Source: JAWKTT01 sp041398965 (GTDB lineage: Bacteria > Planctomycetota > Planctomycetia > Planctomycetales > Planctomycetaceae). From it: DNA of 64,000 nucleotides. Each line of letters starts with the position of its first letter. The stretch's first letter is position 1. The notes beneath the pieces are model-generated. The model was not told where the DNA came from, did not search any database, and saw nothing but the letters and a program-made list of their open reading frames with translations. The position numbers and the translations under genes were made by a program. Of the stretch, positions 18,421 to 28,165 are shown piece by piece. The DNA lies in contig JAWKTT010000016.1 of assembly GCA_041398965.1 (NCBI GenBank), forward strand, positions 1-64,000, written 5' to 3'.

Positions 18421-18464
18421 CTTGGTTGACAGCATCGCACTTCCGATCACTCAAGGCAACCTCC

Positions 18465-19028
18465 ATGACCACTTCCGAATCACAAGGCCCACTGACATCG
18501 TCTGTCGAAAAATTGCGACAGGAACTCGACAAATGGCTGGATGTCGCCTGGAATCAGGGGGAAAAGGCCATGGACGCCATCGGCCTGAAGCCCGGACGTC
18601 GTCACTCACTGCGAGCCGACATCCTCGAAGACGAAGAGTGCGTCACCGTCATCGTCAGCGTGCCGGGCGTTGCGGCTGAAGACATCGACCTCAAGCTCAT
18701 CGGGAACATGCTGACCATCACAGGAGCGTTTCCCTCCATCGACCTCGGAGCGAAAGGGGTTCTACATGTGCAAGAACGCCCCGTCGGCGAGTTCTGTCGA
18801 TCGATCCCTCTCCCAGCAGGGGTCGATGCAACCCAAGTCTCTGCCGACTGCCAACAAGGGGTCTTGAAAGTCCGAATCGCCAAGTCCCCCTCCGCTCGCC
18901 CCATCCGCATCCCCGTCACCACCAGCCACACGCCACCCCCCCCCACAACGTACAATAGCCCGGCACCAGCCAGTCCGTCGCAGGGGCCTGCTCGACAGGA
19001 TGGCAAGGGGAGTGAAGTATCCGGGTAA
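18465..19028 (+). CDS. Hsp20/alpha-crystallin family small heat shock protein
   Basis: A chaperone that holds unfolded proteins. 187 residues: a short helical N-terminus with a W-L-D-V-A-W motif, the alpha-crystallin domain at about 45-145 with D-I-L-E-D-E-E, V-S-V-P-G-V and the diagnostic G-V-L-K-V-R-I-A-K, then a long Pro/Ser-rich tail unusual for the family. The I-R-I-P-V after the domain may serve as the oligomerisation I-x-I motif. Start taken at the ATG at 18465; codons upstream read as non-coding. Confidence 0.88.
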   Translation: MTTSESQGPLTSSVEKLRQELDKWLDVAWNQGEKAMDAIGLKPGRRHSLRADILEDEECVTVIVSVPGVAAEDIDLKLIGNMLTITGAFPSIDLGAKGVLHVQERPVGEFCRSIPLPAGVDATQVSADCQQGVLKVRIAKSPSARPIRIPVTTSHTPPPPTTYNSPAPASPSQGPARQDGKGSEVSG

Positions 19029-19196
19029 GCGTCATCCTGACACAGTTCCACGAACCACTCCCAAACTGCGTTACGCCAGCGGCTAACACCCTGCTAAGTT
19101 GCTCGATCAGTTGTTGTCCAAACTCTGGGTGGGGCAGGATTCTTATCGCAGGGAGTAAGCTAATGTGCAGTGGGGTGAGAGGTTTTGTGAAACACT

Positions 19197-22100
19197 TCAG
19201 GTGTGAGGGGAATTGCGGGAGGCTGTCAGGATGTGGCGGAGGTCGAAGAAGATCATATTCAATGTGGGGACGATGATCAGGGTGAGGCCGGTGGCGAAGA
19301 GCAGGCCGAAGGTAAGGGTGACGGCCATGGGGATCAGGAACTTCGCCTGAAAGCTAGTCTCAAACATCATCGGTGTTAAGCCGGCGACGGTCGTGAGTGT
19401 TGTGAGGAGGATCGGTCGTAGCCTCAGTGTGGCACCTTGGACGCTTGCTTCGAACTCGTTTTGACCATCGGCAATGCGACGGTTAATAAAATCGACTAAC
19501 ACCAGCGAGTCGTTCACGACAATTCCCATGAGAGCGACCATTCCGATGGCTGAGAGAAACGTTGCGGGGTTATCTGTGAGCCAGTGGCCGATGATGGCTC
19601 CTTGCAATGCAAACGGAATGGCTGACATCACGACAAGGGGTTGAATATACGACTTAAATAACCCGGCCAGCATCATGAAAATCAAGAGGCCGGCGATCGG
19701 GAAGGCGAGCTTGAGGCTGCCGAAGCCTTTGGATTGTTCTTCCTGACTCCCCAGAAACTCAATCCGGGCTGTTGGATGTTCGGCTTGGAGTTTCGGAATA
19801 AACTCTCGTTGCACTTTGGTGACGACATCGAGCGGTTTGACCACTTCGGCGTCGATGTCGCCGAGCACTTTGATCGAGCGCTTCTGTTGACTGCGGTGAA
19901 TCTGTGTGAAGCTGCGGGTCTCGGTCAGCTCGGCTACTTCCGAAATCGGCACCCAGCGAGACCCGTTCCCAGAAGTCCCCCCGGAAGTCGATCCGGTTGA
20001 CAAGTCTGATGAACCGGACATCGCGGACTGCTGCATGGCTGAGTTCGGAATCCACAACGATTCGATGTCGGCCACTTCGGTTCGTCGATCTTGCGGGAGT
20101 CGAACCATAATCCGGACATCTTCGCGGTTGCGGGTGATGCGACGGGCTTCGACCCCATAGGTTGCGGCTCGCACATGGCTGCCGAGCGATTGTCGGGTAA
20201 TCCCTGTGGACCTGGCGGCGGCCCGAAGTTGCAGTTGCAGTTCGCGTCGACCGTCGTCGAGGTCGTCGTCCAGATCGACAACGCCATCGTACATGGCAAG
20301 TTCCTGCTTAAGTTGTTGAGCCATCACTTTGAGTTCGTCGAAGTCATCGCCCGAGAAGCGGACTTCGATGTCCTTCCCAGCGGGTCCGCCGTTCATCACT
20401 TCCCACTTGATCGAATTGACGCCGGTGATTTGCTCGGAGACAGACCGCAAATCGGCGAGGACGGCATCGCTGGACCGGAGGCCCCGTTGTTCTCGTAAGT
20501 CGGCTTCAAGAAGTTCGACCCAGACCTGACCTAAGTGCGATTGCAGACTTCCCCCGGAGGCTCCGATGTCGGCCACATCCAGAACGCTTCCCACGTCAAG
20601 ATGCACGCTTTGCACTTCCGGCAGTTTGACGGCGGCATCGGAGAGCATTTGCAAACGTGTCTCGACTTCGTCTGCACTGGCCCCGACTGGCATTTCAACC
20701 GTCGCATACATCGACTCAGCATCCATTTTCTGGATGAACTCCCACGCGACGATGTTTCCTAAGACCGGCCCCTCCTTTGTGACTCCAACTAAAAGGCCAA
20801 GCGACAACAAACACGAGGCACAGGCGACAGCGAGCGTCACGTATCGCCATTGCAGCGCGATTCTCAGGAACCAGGAATAGGTGGCCATTAACGTGTTCAT
20901 GAACGACCGCTGCATGTCGCCTAAAGTGTGAAAGAACTTCCAGAATCTTCCGTGTGAGATGGATACGTCATCGGCGGAGTCCTTCTGTTTCACCGGAGGC
21001 AGGTGACGGAGATGAGCGGGAAGCACGAGCAAGGCTTCAACGAGTGAGACACTCAGAGCCGCAATGACCACGAGGGGCAACTGTCTGAGGAAGTCCCCGA
21101 TCTGCCCGTTCACAAATAGCAATGGACTGAAGGCGGCGATGGTGGTGGCGACAGCAACGATGACTGGCCATTGAACTTCTTCGGCGCCGCGGATGGCCGC
21201 TTCGATCGCGGGGGTCCCTTCTTCGACGTGTCGGTAGATGTTTTCGCCGATGACAATGGCATCATCCACGATGATCCCGAGCACGATAATCAGCCCAAAC
21301 ATCGAGAGCAGATTGAAGCTGACCCCGAAGAAGTACATCACAACGAAGGTTCCGAGGAATGAGACCGGTAAGCCGACGGCGGTCCAAAAGGCGACGCGTG
21401 CATTGAGAAACAACAGCAGGCAGACGAGAACCAGGATCAGCCCCGCTTTGCCATTGCGGACCATCAGGTCGAGACGTCCTTCGACGAATCTCGCGAGGTC
21501 GGTATGCAGGGCCACGGTGTAGTTATGGGCGAACGGTGTCTTGCTACTTTGCTCGTAGACGGCCATCGGATCGGGACGCCCGGCGATTCGTTCCACCACT
21601 CGGGACACGGTCGCCGAGATTCTGGCCAAGGGGCGTTCGTACCACTCGAGTTCGTTGAGTCGATGCAGGCCGTAGGGGTCGAATGGTTCCCCTTTCTTAC
21701 CGGCAGCATACGCCTTGATGAGTGTCGAAATTTGAATGGCATCCTGACTGGGCGTCTTCTGCACGATGAGGTTGATGGCTGGTTTGGCCCCGTTGTCGCT
21801 TCCCCAGAAGCTGCGCGTGTCGGACTCGACGAACCCATCACGAACCGTGGCGACATCCCGCAGAAGGACCGTCCGCCCATCGGGGAGAGCCCGAACTTCG
21901 ATCTCTTCTAACGCCCGACCTTCCCGTTCTTCGCCCAGCGTCCGGACGGCAGTGTGCGACTGTGCGCCCTTGAGTGTCCCCGCAGAGACGTCGAGGTTGC
22001 TTGAACGAATCGCCTGAGCCACTTCGTCAAAGGTGATGTCAAACTCAAGGAGTCGATCGGGCTGGACCTCGACGCTAATTTCATCGTCACGGGCCCCCAT

Positions 22101-22619
22101 GATCTGCACATCACTGATCCCAGGGAGAGACAGCAGGTCTTCGCGGACGTCGCGTGCCGCCTTTTTTAAGTCGGCTGCACTCCCATCACCAAACACGGTG
22201 ACCATAATCACCGGGAGCGTCGGTTCGAGTTTGACGACCGTAATCTTCTCGATGTCGGTTGGTAACGACTGCAAGCTGTCGACTTCGTTCTTCACTTCCT
22301 GCAAGACGGCATCGACATTCTTGACGTTGTTGTAGAGGGTCAATCGTGTGCTGCTGATCCCTTCCGAGACCGACGACTGCACCTTCTCGACCCCCTCGAC
22401 ATCGCGAACCGCCTCTTCGAGCTTGATGGTGACCGCCCGCTCAAGCTCCTGGGGTTGCACCGCAGGGTAAAGGGCCGTCACAACAATCGTGTTCGGACGA
22501 CTCTCGGGGAACATTTCCCGAACCAACGTCACCGCCATTCCGACGCCGGCCAGCAGGGTGACCACCATCAACATGTTGACGAGCACCGGATTCTTCACAC
22601 TGAAACTAGGAAGAGACAT
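19197..22619 (-). CDS. RND-family efflux transporter (AcrB/MexB-like inner membrane pump)
   Basis: A proton-driven efflux pump of 1140 residues, with one N-terminal membrane helix, a large periplasmic loop, helices 2-6 from about residue 400, a second periplasmic loop and a C-terminal helix bundle, the RND layout. The opening F-S-V-K-N-P-V-L-V-N-M and the G-I-(I/V)-V-(D/N)-D segments of both halves are characteristic. The second half lacks an obvious relay acid (M-G-I-V-V-N-D-S). No membrane-fusion protein or TolC-like gene is adjacent, so partners must be elsewhere. Confidence 0.9.
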   Translation of the reverse strand: MSLPSFSVKNPVLVNMLMVVTLLAGVGMAVTLVREMFPESRPNTIVVTALYPAVQPQELERAVTIKLEEAVRDVEGVEKVQSSVSEGISSTRLTLYNNVKNVDAVLQEVKNEVDSLQSLPTDIEKITVVKLEPTLPVIMVTVFGDGSAADLKKAARDVREDLLSLPGISDVQIMGARDDEISVEVQPDRLLEFDITFDEVAQAIRSSNLDVSAGTLKGAQSHTAVRTLGEEREGRALEEIEVRALPDGRTVLLRDVATVRDGFVESDTRSFWGSDNGAKPAINLIVQKTPSQDAIQISTLIKAYAAGKKGEPFDPYGLHRLNELEWYERPLARISATVSRVVERIAGRPDPMAVYEQSSKTPFAHNYTVALHTDLARFVEGRLDLMVRNGKAGLILVLVCLLLFLNARVAFWTAVGLPVSFLGTFVVMYFFGVSFNLLSMFGLIIVLGIIVDDAIVIGENIYRHVEEGTPAIEAAIRGAEEVQWPVIVAVATTIAAFSPLLFVNGQIGDFLRQLPLVVIAALSVSLVEALLVLPAHLRHLPPVKQKDSADDVSISHGRFWKFFHTLGDMQRSFMNTLMATYSWFLRIALQWRYVTLAVACASCLLSLGLLVGVTKEGPVLGNIVAWEFIQKMDAESMYATVEMPVGASADEVETRLQMLSDAAVKLPEVQSVHLDVGSVLDVADIGASGGSLQSHLGQVWVELLEADLREQRGLRSSDAVLADLRSVSEQITGVNSIKWEVMNGGPAGKDIEVRFSGDDFDELKVMAQQLKQELAMYDGVVDLDDDLDDGRRELQLQLRAAARSTGITRQSLGSHVRAATYGVEARRITRNREDVRIMVRLPQDRRTEVADIESLWIPNSAMQQSAMSGSSDLSTGSTSGGTSGNGSRWVPISEVAELTETRSFTQIHRSQQKRSIKVLGDIDAEVVKPLDVVTKVQREFIPKLQAEHPTARIEFLGSQEEQSKGFGSLKLAFPIAGLLIFMMLAGLFKSYIQPLVVMSAIPFALQGAIIGHWLTDNPATFLSAIGMVALMGIVVNDSLVLVDFINRRIADGQNEFEASVQGATLRLRPILLTTLTTVAGLTPMMFETSFQAKFLIPMAVTLTFGLLFATGLTLIIVPTLNMIFFDLRHILTASRNSPHT

Positions 22620-22858
22620 CTTTGATGTGACGGGTGAGGGGGTGGAAGAGGAATCAGTATTCCGGGGTGAAGAACCAGAGAATAGTAGAACGTGGAGTCG
22701 AAAATACCGCCCCCCGATATCTCACAATTGTTTCGTGGGGGCTTGGACGAAAAGGTTTCATGACTCAGGAAACGGGATTCCGGGAATGGTCCCCACGAAG
22801 CAATCGAGGGGCTTTGCAGACTTCTCTTGTTCAACTTCCCTGACTCCTGCCCCCTACT
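22620..22858. other. Gap between murA and the RND gene
   Basis: No gene. TTCGTGGGG (about 22732) and CCCCACGAA (about 22792) form an inverted repeat with a 50-nt interior that itself holds a smaller inverted motif. It could terminate murA transcription before the RND gene. Confidence 0.3.
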
Positions 22859-24223
22859 TCACCCTTCCTTCCTTCTCTCGATCCTGGCCCCCAGACTCCG
22901 GAGTTTCTGTTCGAGTTTCTCATAACCTCGGTCCAGATGGTAGATGCGGCGGATGACGGTCTCTCCCTCGGCAGCGAGGGCAGCAAGAACGAGGGCGGCA
23001 CTCGCTCGCAGATCGGAAGCCATCACCTGGGCTCCGGTCAGTCGCCCACCCCCTTGAATCGTCGCCATCCCCCCGTCGTGTCGAATCTGAGCACCCATTC
23101 GCAACAGCTCCGAAACGTGCATGAATCGCTCCGGAAACACCCGATCTGTCACCCGGCTCATCCCTGGAACTGTCGACAGTACGGCCGTGAACTGTGCCTG
23201 AACATCAGTCGGCACACCGGGATAAGGTAGAGCCGTCAGGTCGATGGGGCGTAACGATCCTGGCACATCAACTGTGATTTCCGCCCCTTCGCTCCCCGGC
23301 AATTCCGTTGTCCCGGCGACTCGCTGAATCTCGACCCGCACACCCATGTCGCGAAAGGCGACGAGCACAGCGGTCAGATGTTCAGGGACGACGTTTGCAA
23401 TTGATACGCGGCCACGGGTGATGACTGCGGCGGCTAACAGAGTGGCCGCCTCAATGCGATCAGGAATGACCGTATGAGTCGTGCCGGTCAGTCGGCCGGT
23501 CCCTTCGACTCGAACCGTCGGCGTCCCCAATCCGCTGATTGAGGCCCCTGCTCGATTGAGAAAGAGCCCAAAGTCGACCACTTCGGGTTCACAAGCGGCC
23601 CCTTCGATTGTCGTGATGCCATCAGCGAACACCGCAGCGGACATGACGTTACAGGTCCCAGTGACGGTGCTCCCTTGCGGCCCAAGGAGCGAGATGTCTG
23701 CCCCGCGAAGTTTTTCGGCCTCGGCGAAGACGTATCCCCGTTCGACACGAATCTCGGCCCCGAGTGCCGCCAGTCCCTTGAGATGCAAATCGATCGGACG
23801 ATGCCCAATGTTGCACCCCCCCGGCAGCGACACACAGGCTCGCCCTCGCCGCCCCAGCAACGGCCCCAGCACACAGACGCTCGCTCGCATTCGACGGACG
23901 AGTTCGTAGTCCGCCAACACTGGATTCGTGTCGATCGTCTCCAATCGTAAGACTCCCGATGGGCCTGCGTTGTCGAGTACCGTCGTCGTGTCGATGGCAT
24001 CCTCTTGAGAGGCCGTCTGTCGATGCCGACTCGACTGAACCCCGAGCGTTGACAGCAACTCGAGTAACGTCCGGACGTCGACCAAGTCAGGGATGCCGTG
24101 CAGTTCGACTGGTCCATCACAAGCGATCGCCGCCGCAATAATGGGTAGTGCCGCATTCTTCGAGCCACTGACTGTCGCCCGCCCCGTCAGAGGAACTCCC
24201 CCCTCGATCTCCAGCAAATCCAT
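22859..24223 (-). CDS. murA: UDP-N-acetylglucosamine 1-carboxyvinyltransferase
   Basis: First committed step of peptidoglycan synthesis: adds enolpyruvate from PEP to UDP-GlcNAc. About 454 residues from the ATG at 24223, which aligns with the family start (M-D-L-L-E-I-E-G-G) and follows a purine-rich GAAGGGG. K22 and N23 are in G-S-K-N-A-A-L-P, and the PEP-binding Cys137 is in G-G-C-N-I-G-H-R-P, so the enzyme has the fosfomycin-sensitive Cys form. With glmS in the same window this supports a peptidoglycan-making planctomycete. The frame runs 21 codons further upstream. Confidence 0.94.
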   Translation of the reverse strand: MDLLEIEGGVPLTGRATVSGSKNAALPIIAAAIACDGPVELHGIPDLVDVRTLLELLSTLGVQSSRHRQTASQEDAIDTTTVLDNAGPSGVLRLETIDTNPVLADYELVRRMRASVCVLGPLLGRRGRACVSLPGGCNIGHRPIDLHLKGLAALGAEIRVERGYVFAEAEKLRGADISLLGPQGSTVTGTCNVMSAAVFADGITTIEGAACEPEVVDFGLFLNRAGASISGLGTPTVRVEGTGRLTGTTHTVIPDRIEAATLLAAAVITRGRVSIANVVPEHLTAVLVAFRDMGVRVEIQRVAGTTELPGSEGAEITVDVPGSLRPIDLTALPYPGVPTDVQAQFTAVLSTVPGMSRVTDRVFPERFMHVSELLRMGAQIRHDGGMATIQGGGRLTGAQVMASDLRASAALVLAALAAEGETVIRRIYHLDRGYEKLEQKLRSLGARIERRKEG

Positions 24224-24359
24224 CCCCGCCCCTTCAAGTACGATCGTCGGCAGTATAGCAACCCGGTAAGTCAGGCTCCCGCCCAACGAGACGTTGGCGG
24301 GCTATCGAAGTCACCCTTAATGACGGTGATCCGTCGAAGACATTACCCTCTCTTCGCGA

Positions 24360-25841
24360 CTATTCTTCGCGACTACTCGCTGGGATTGTCTTGCCAGCTT
24401 CGGTCAGGCAGGCTTCGACGCAGTTGCGGACGGCTCGAAGTTGTACGGGTTGTTGTAACACCTGAACCGTGGTTGACGCGGGAGTCGAGGGCATCTTCAA
24501 GCTCTCTCTTGTCTGCTTCTCTCCGAGCACGACGATCGTTCCCATTTGTGACTTTCGTCCCGCAGACATCACATCCTCGATGACCGTGCTCAACTTCTCG
24601 CCGACGGTGTGCCCCATAATGAGGACACAATCGGGAGGTTGCAGCGACACCCGGGCGACGGCCCTTGAGGGATCGCTCAGTATGAGCAGGCGGTATCCTC
24701 GGTTCGAGAAGTAATCTCGCAAGAGGTCTTGATGCTTTTGACGACTCTCAATACACAAAATCGTTGGAGAGACCTGTGCCCGAGAATTCGTGGGAGGGGC
24801 AGCGACCGGTGATCGATCTTCGGCATTCATTGAGGCGAGAGCCGCCCGAAGAGCGACCGCCACATCTGCGGCCCGCTGATACCTCAAGTCGGGATTCACT
24901 TGCAGCAACCGATCGGTGATGTCCGCCACGGAGTGAGGGAGATTCGGCTCTAGAGAAACGACCGGTCGGATGTCTCGATAGCGACTGTATCGTTTCCGTT
25001 CCTCCCGGTCCCGAGTTCGCGGGTACGGTGCCTGACCGGTGAGCATCTCGTACAGAATGGTTCCGAGGAAGAAGAGATCGCTCCGAGGATCATTTCGCGG
25101 TCCACCTCCCCCTTTCTCAAGGGTCGAGTATTCGAGTGCCTGTTGCAGATCGGGACCATCTGCCCGGTTCAGCATCGATTCGTCAGCAGCCAGACCAAAG
25201 TCGATGAGTCGGGCTGTCCCCTGACTGCTCATCAGGACGTTTGTCATCTTCAAGTCCCGATGCGTCATCCCGAGTGATAAGGCATATTCGAGACCAATGG
25301 CGATATCCAGAGAGAACCGACAGGCCTCCACCGCCTGCAGCTTGTTCCGAATCTTCAGGAAGTCCCGAAGGTTTCCCCCTTCGACAAATTCCATCGTAAT
25401 GTAGTGTTGATTTCGTTCACTACCGACATCATAAATCGGCACGATGTTGGGATGTCGGAGTCGCTGACCGAGTTCCCCTTCGCGACGAAACAGCTGCACC
25501 GTCGCAGTATCGTTGGACCAACGCTCGCGGAGCAGTTTGACCGCAATCGTCTGATTGCCCGCCAACGTACAACCTCGATACAACCTTGCGAAGCTCCCTG
25601 ACGCATTGCGATACAACAGCTTACAGCCTCCAATGACGAGCCCGGTCGACTCGCGACTGGCCAGACGTTCCACCTGGTATCCCGTCAACAGTTGCTGCCG
25701 TTGTAACAGATCGAGCAATTCGGCTTCGGTACACCCAGCAGGTCGCATACTTCGAACACGCCGCAACTCGTCCTGTGGGACCAGTTCCAGTTCGGTAATC
25801 ATGCGGACGACTTCGTCGACTGAGTTCACGACAGGCTTCAC
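24360..25841 (-). CDS. Ser/Thr protein kinase with a degenerate receiver-like C-terminus
   Basis: 493 residues, starting at a GTG. N-terminal 60 residues: a helical region typical of planctomycete kinases (L-L-D-L-L-Q-R-Q-Q-L-L-T-G-Y-Q). Kinase domain about 68-340 with a weak Gly loop (S-G-S-F-A-R-L-Y-R-G), Lys102 in A-V-K-L-L, H194-R-D-L-K-M-T-N and D214-F-G. Residues about 365-480 resemble a CheY-like receiver (I-L-C-I-E-S at the start, P-D-C-V-L-I-M-G in the middle), but the phospho-acceptor Asp position is Met. No transmembrane segment, so probably cytosolic. No neighbour suggests its target. Confidence 0.85.
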   Translation of the reverse strand: MKPVVNSVDEVVRMITELELVPQDELRRVRSMRPAGCTEAELLDLLQRQQLLTGYQVERLASRESTGLVIGGCKLLYRNASGSFARLYRGCTLAGNQTIAVKLLRERWSNDTATVQLFRREGELGQRLRHPNIVPIYDVGSERNQHYITMEFVEGGNLRDFLKIRNKLQAVEACRFSLDIAIGLEYALSLGMTHRDLKMTNVLMSSQGTARLIDFGLAADESMLNRADGPDLQQALEYSTLEKGGGGPRNDPRSDLFFLGTILYEMLTGQAPYPRTRDREERKRYSRYRDIRPVVSLEPNLPHSVADITDRLLQVNPDLRYQRAADVAVALRAALASMNAEDRSPVAAPPTNSRAQVSPTILCIESRQKHQDLLRDYFSNRGYRLLILSDPSRAVARVSLQPPDCVLIMGHTVGEKLSTVIEDVMSAGRKSQMGTIVVLGEKQTRESLKMPSTPASTTVQVLQQPVQLRAVRNCVEACLTEAGKTIPASSREE

Positions 25842-26028
25842 GCGGAGGATATGAAAGGAAGAAGTGACACTGGTCGTTCTGCAAATGAGCAGGAAAGCAA
25901 CTCAGAGCAAATTCTAGGCCCTTCTGAACAGAAAGTGTACGCCGCCAGCAATCAAACAAACTGTTTCGCCCAACACTCTACGGGTCGGACGACTCGTCAG
26001 GCCGTTGTTCATTCCGGCATCATCCGGG

Positions 26029-27150
26029 TTACGGAACGAAGACACGAGTCCGATTGTTGTTGCTGTCGCCGATGTAGACTCGACCGTTTTCGTCGACGTA
26101 GACGCCGTGCGGTCGGTCGAGCCGACAATCTTTCGGGAGTCCATCGGGGCCATCTCCTATCTTCCCGTTTCCGACGACAGTCTCAATATTCCCGGTCTCT
26201 TTGCGGATCACGCGGATCGTGTGGCTCTCTGTGTCGGCGAGATAGATATCACCGTTTTTCCCCAGCGACACTCCCTTCGGGCCGGCCAGCGTCGCCAACT
26301 TCGCCGGGCCGCCGTCGCCGGCATAGCCACTCTTCCCAGTCCCGGCCACATGATGAATCGTCCCCTCTTTCAGGTCGAGCCGATAGACAGCGTTCCCTTC
26401 TCGTAACGCCAGTATCAATGACTGCTGACCATCAAAGTCGAGTGCTCGCGGACCGTTTAGCGGAACCTCTGCAAACCGGCCACCATCGGGGGTCCCCTTT
26501 CGAGTTCCATCCCCACTAAACGTTGTGATGACTCCACTCTTCAAATCGACCTTGCGAACACGATGATTCCCGATGTCACAGATGTAGAGGTGCCCATCGT
26601 TGTCGAGTGCGATGGAGTGCGGCTTGTCTAACTGAGCGTTGACAGCCGGGCCCCCATCGCCCGAGAACCCGACCTTTCCGGTCCCCGCCACCGTCGAGAT
26701 GACTCCAGTCCCCTGGTCGATCCGCCGCACCACCGCAGCCACCATGTCGACGAAGTACAGGTTCCCCTCGCGATCAAACCGTATTTCATACGGTTCATTG
26801 ATCCGCGCTCGAGTCGCCGGTCCCCCGTCTCCATCGTTTCCTTTCTCGCCGGTCCCAGCAATCGTCGTGGCGAAGCCTGTTTCCGGGTCGACCCGCCGGA
26901 TGACATGCGTCGTCGTCTCGCAGATGTAGAGCGCCTTGTCTGGCCCGACGATCACCCCAAACGGCCCGCCACAACCAGCCTTTGTTGCCAACTCCCCATC
27001 GCCGAAGTAACGATTCTCCCCGTTCCCCGCCACCGTCTCGACCCGACCTTCCCCCGCAAATGCCAACGTAGCCCCGACACTTCCCCCCCACAAACAGAGA
27101 CCCGTCAACACACTCACAACGACCCGCGTCATCAAGCCATTCCGCCACAT
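26029..27150 (-). CDS. Secreted NHL-repeat beta-propeller protein
   Basis: About 373 residues with a signal peptide. Five to six NHL blades repeat the pattern (V/I)-A-G-T-G-x-x-G-x-x-G-D-G-G-P-A, then a loop with P-x-(S/G)-(I/V) and (L/I)-Y-(I/V)-(C/A)-D. Such propellers usually bind a ligand or partner; no catalytic residues are evident. I chose the ATG at 27150; 27132 is equally possible, because the frame runs far upstream with non-coding character. Monocistronic. Confidence 0.8.
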   Translation of the reverse strand: MWRNGLMTRVVVSVLTGLCLWGGSVGATLAFAGEGRVETVAGNGENRYFGDGELATKAGCGGPFGVIVGPDKALYICETTTHVIRRVDPETGFATTIAGTGEKGNDGDGGPATRARINEPYEIRFDREGNLYFVDMVAAVVRRIDQGTGVISTVAGTGKVGFSGDGGPAVNAQLDKPHSIALDNDGHLYICDIGNHRVRKVDLKSGVITTFSGDGTRKGTPDGGRFAEVPLNGPRALDFDGQQSLILALREGNAVYRLDLKEGTIHHVAGTGKSGYAGDGGPAKLATLAGPKGVSLGKNGDIYLADTESHTIRVIRKETGNIETVVGNGKIGDGPDGLPKDCRLDRPHGVYVDENGRVYIGDSNNNRTRVFVP

Positions 27151-27382
27151 CAAACATTCCGACTCCGCATGGTTTCCGCATCGGCTAACGCTTCCGCACT
27201 CCTTGTGCCGCATTGAAGTGGGCAACCAGCGGCTTGAGCAATTCACCAGACCATCACGTTCGACCAACATCCCATTCGCTCCCAGAAAACAACTCGACGT
27301 GTCCACTCGACAGACCGGGGTGATGCATCCTGACTCCATCGCCCCTTGCCGCGACCCCCACATGCTAAACGACACGGGAGTA

Positions 27383-27790
27383 TTACTCGCTTTCCATGTC
27401 ACCTGAAGTATTCTCTTCAACGGAACAATTATGACGGGCGAATGCCACAGCCGCAAAGAACATCGACAGGATTGTCCCCAGCAGGCCGAAGAATCCGTAT
27501 GACATCCCTCGGCCAACAATCCTTGCCAGATCATTAGGCTTGAAAGGCCGTTCCGAACTCGCCAGCTCACCGAAATCGTCCGCAGCCATGTAGACGCAAA
27601 TCAAACCAATGATCGCGGGAAGTAGTGACGCAAACCCAAGGATTTTGGTCGCCGTGATACTCCTCTTGAAGACGAGAACAATTCCCACAACCGCAAGTAG
27701 CATCCCCAAGCCCAAAGGCCACACCCCTCCTGATCTGAGTAACCAGGCGAACGTGGAAATCTGTTGTTGTGCGTCGGCTGCTGGTGGCAT
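27383..27790 (-). CDS. Small membrane protein, unknown function
   Basis: 135 residues with three hydrophobic segments (about 22-41, 48-67 and 96-118). The start is the ATG at 27790, preceded by TAGGA at good spacing; a GTG 21 nt earlier is less likely. The acidic C-terminus ends E-E-N-T-S-G-D-M-E-S-E. I recognise no family. It lies 8 nt after the end of a decayed small gene on the same strand. Confidence 0.6.
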   Translation of the reverse strand: MPPAADAQQQISTFAWLLRSGGVWPLGLGMLLAVVGIVLVFKRSITATKILGFASLLPAIIGLICVYMAADDFGELASSERPFKPNDLARIVGRGMSYGFFGLLGTILSMFFAAVAFARHNCSVEENTSGDMESE

Positions 27791-27797
27791 GACAATC

Positions 27798-28063
27798 CTA
27801 ACGTGAGGCACGATCGATTCGTTGATGATGAAATTCGGCCACTCTGACCGAGGGGATCGGCAAGTTCGTCGAAGTCAACTCCTGATTGCGCCGGTGTCTC
27901 TCGCAACTCCATCGGCGAGACCGTCTTGCCAACTTGCTGATTGATCAGATCGATTCGATGACGATTCTTCGCGTCGGTCCACTCCTGAATGTTCAAATCG
28001 GGATAACTGCCCCGGAAGTTCTTCAATCGCCTGTCGTTGCTGACGAGTCGATTCAGGAATCAT
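27798..28063 (-). pseudogene. Possible frameshifted small antitoxin-like gene
   Basis: One minus-strand frame gives a coding-like segment from about 28050 to 27900: D-L-N-I-Q-E-W-T-D-A-K-N-R-H-R-I-D-L-I, then G-K-T-V-S-P-M-E-L-R-E. It resembles small planctomycete and cyanobacterial proteins with the pattern W-T-x-A-K-N-x-R-R-x-x-L-I-D-x-E-I-x-G-x-(L/I)-(T/S)-P-x-E. After E-L-R-E the expected continuation appears only in another frame, which ends with a TAG at 27800-27798. The upstream part is also out of frame with the only ATG (28063). I infer frameshift decay; the family match is from memory. Confidence 0.35.
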
Positions 28064-28165
28064 GCGGCGAGTGTATCACAGCCAACTCGACATGGAATGC
28101 ACGCAGACCTTAGACTGTCGGCGTTCTGAACTTTAATTCTCAGTCTCTGAGCTTGGAGATTCCAC

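Noticed and set aside
18372..18464. CIRCE operator before hsp20
   Set aside because: No TTAGCACTC/GAGTGCTAA pair is found.
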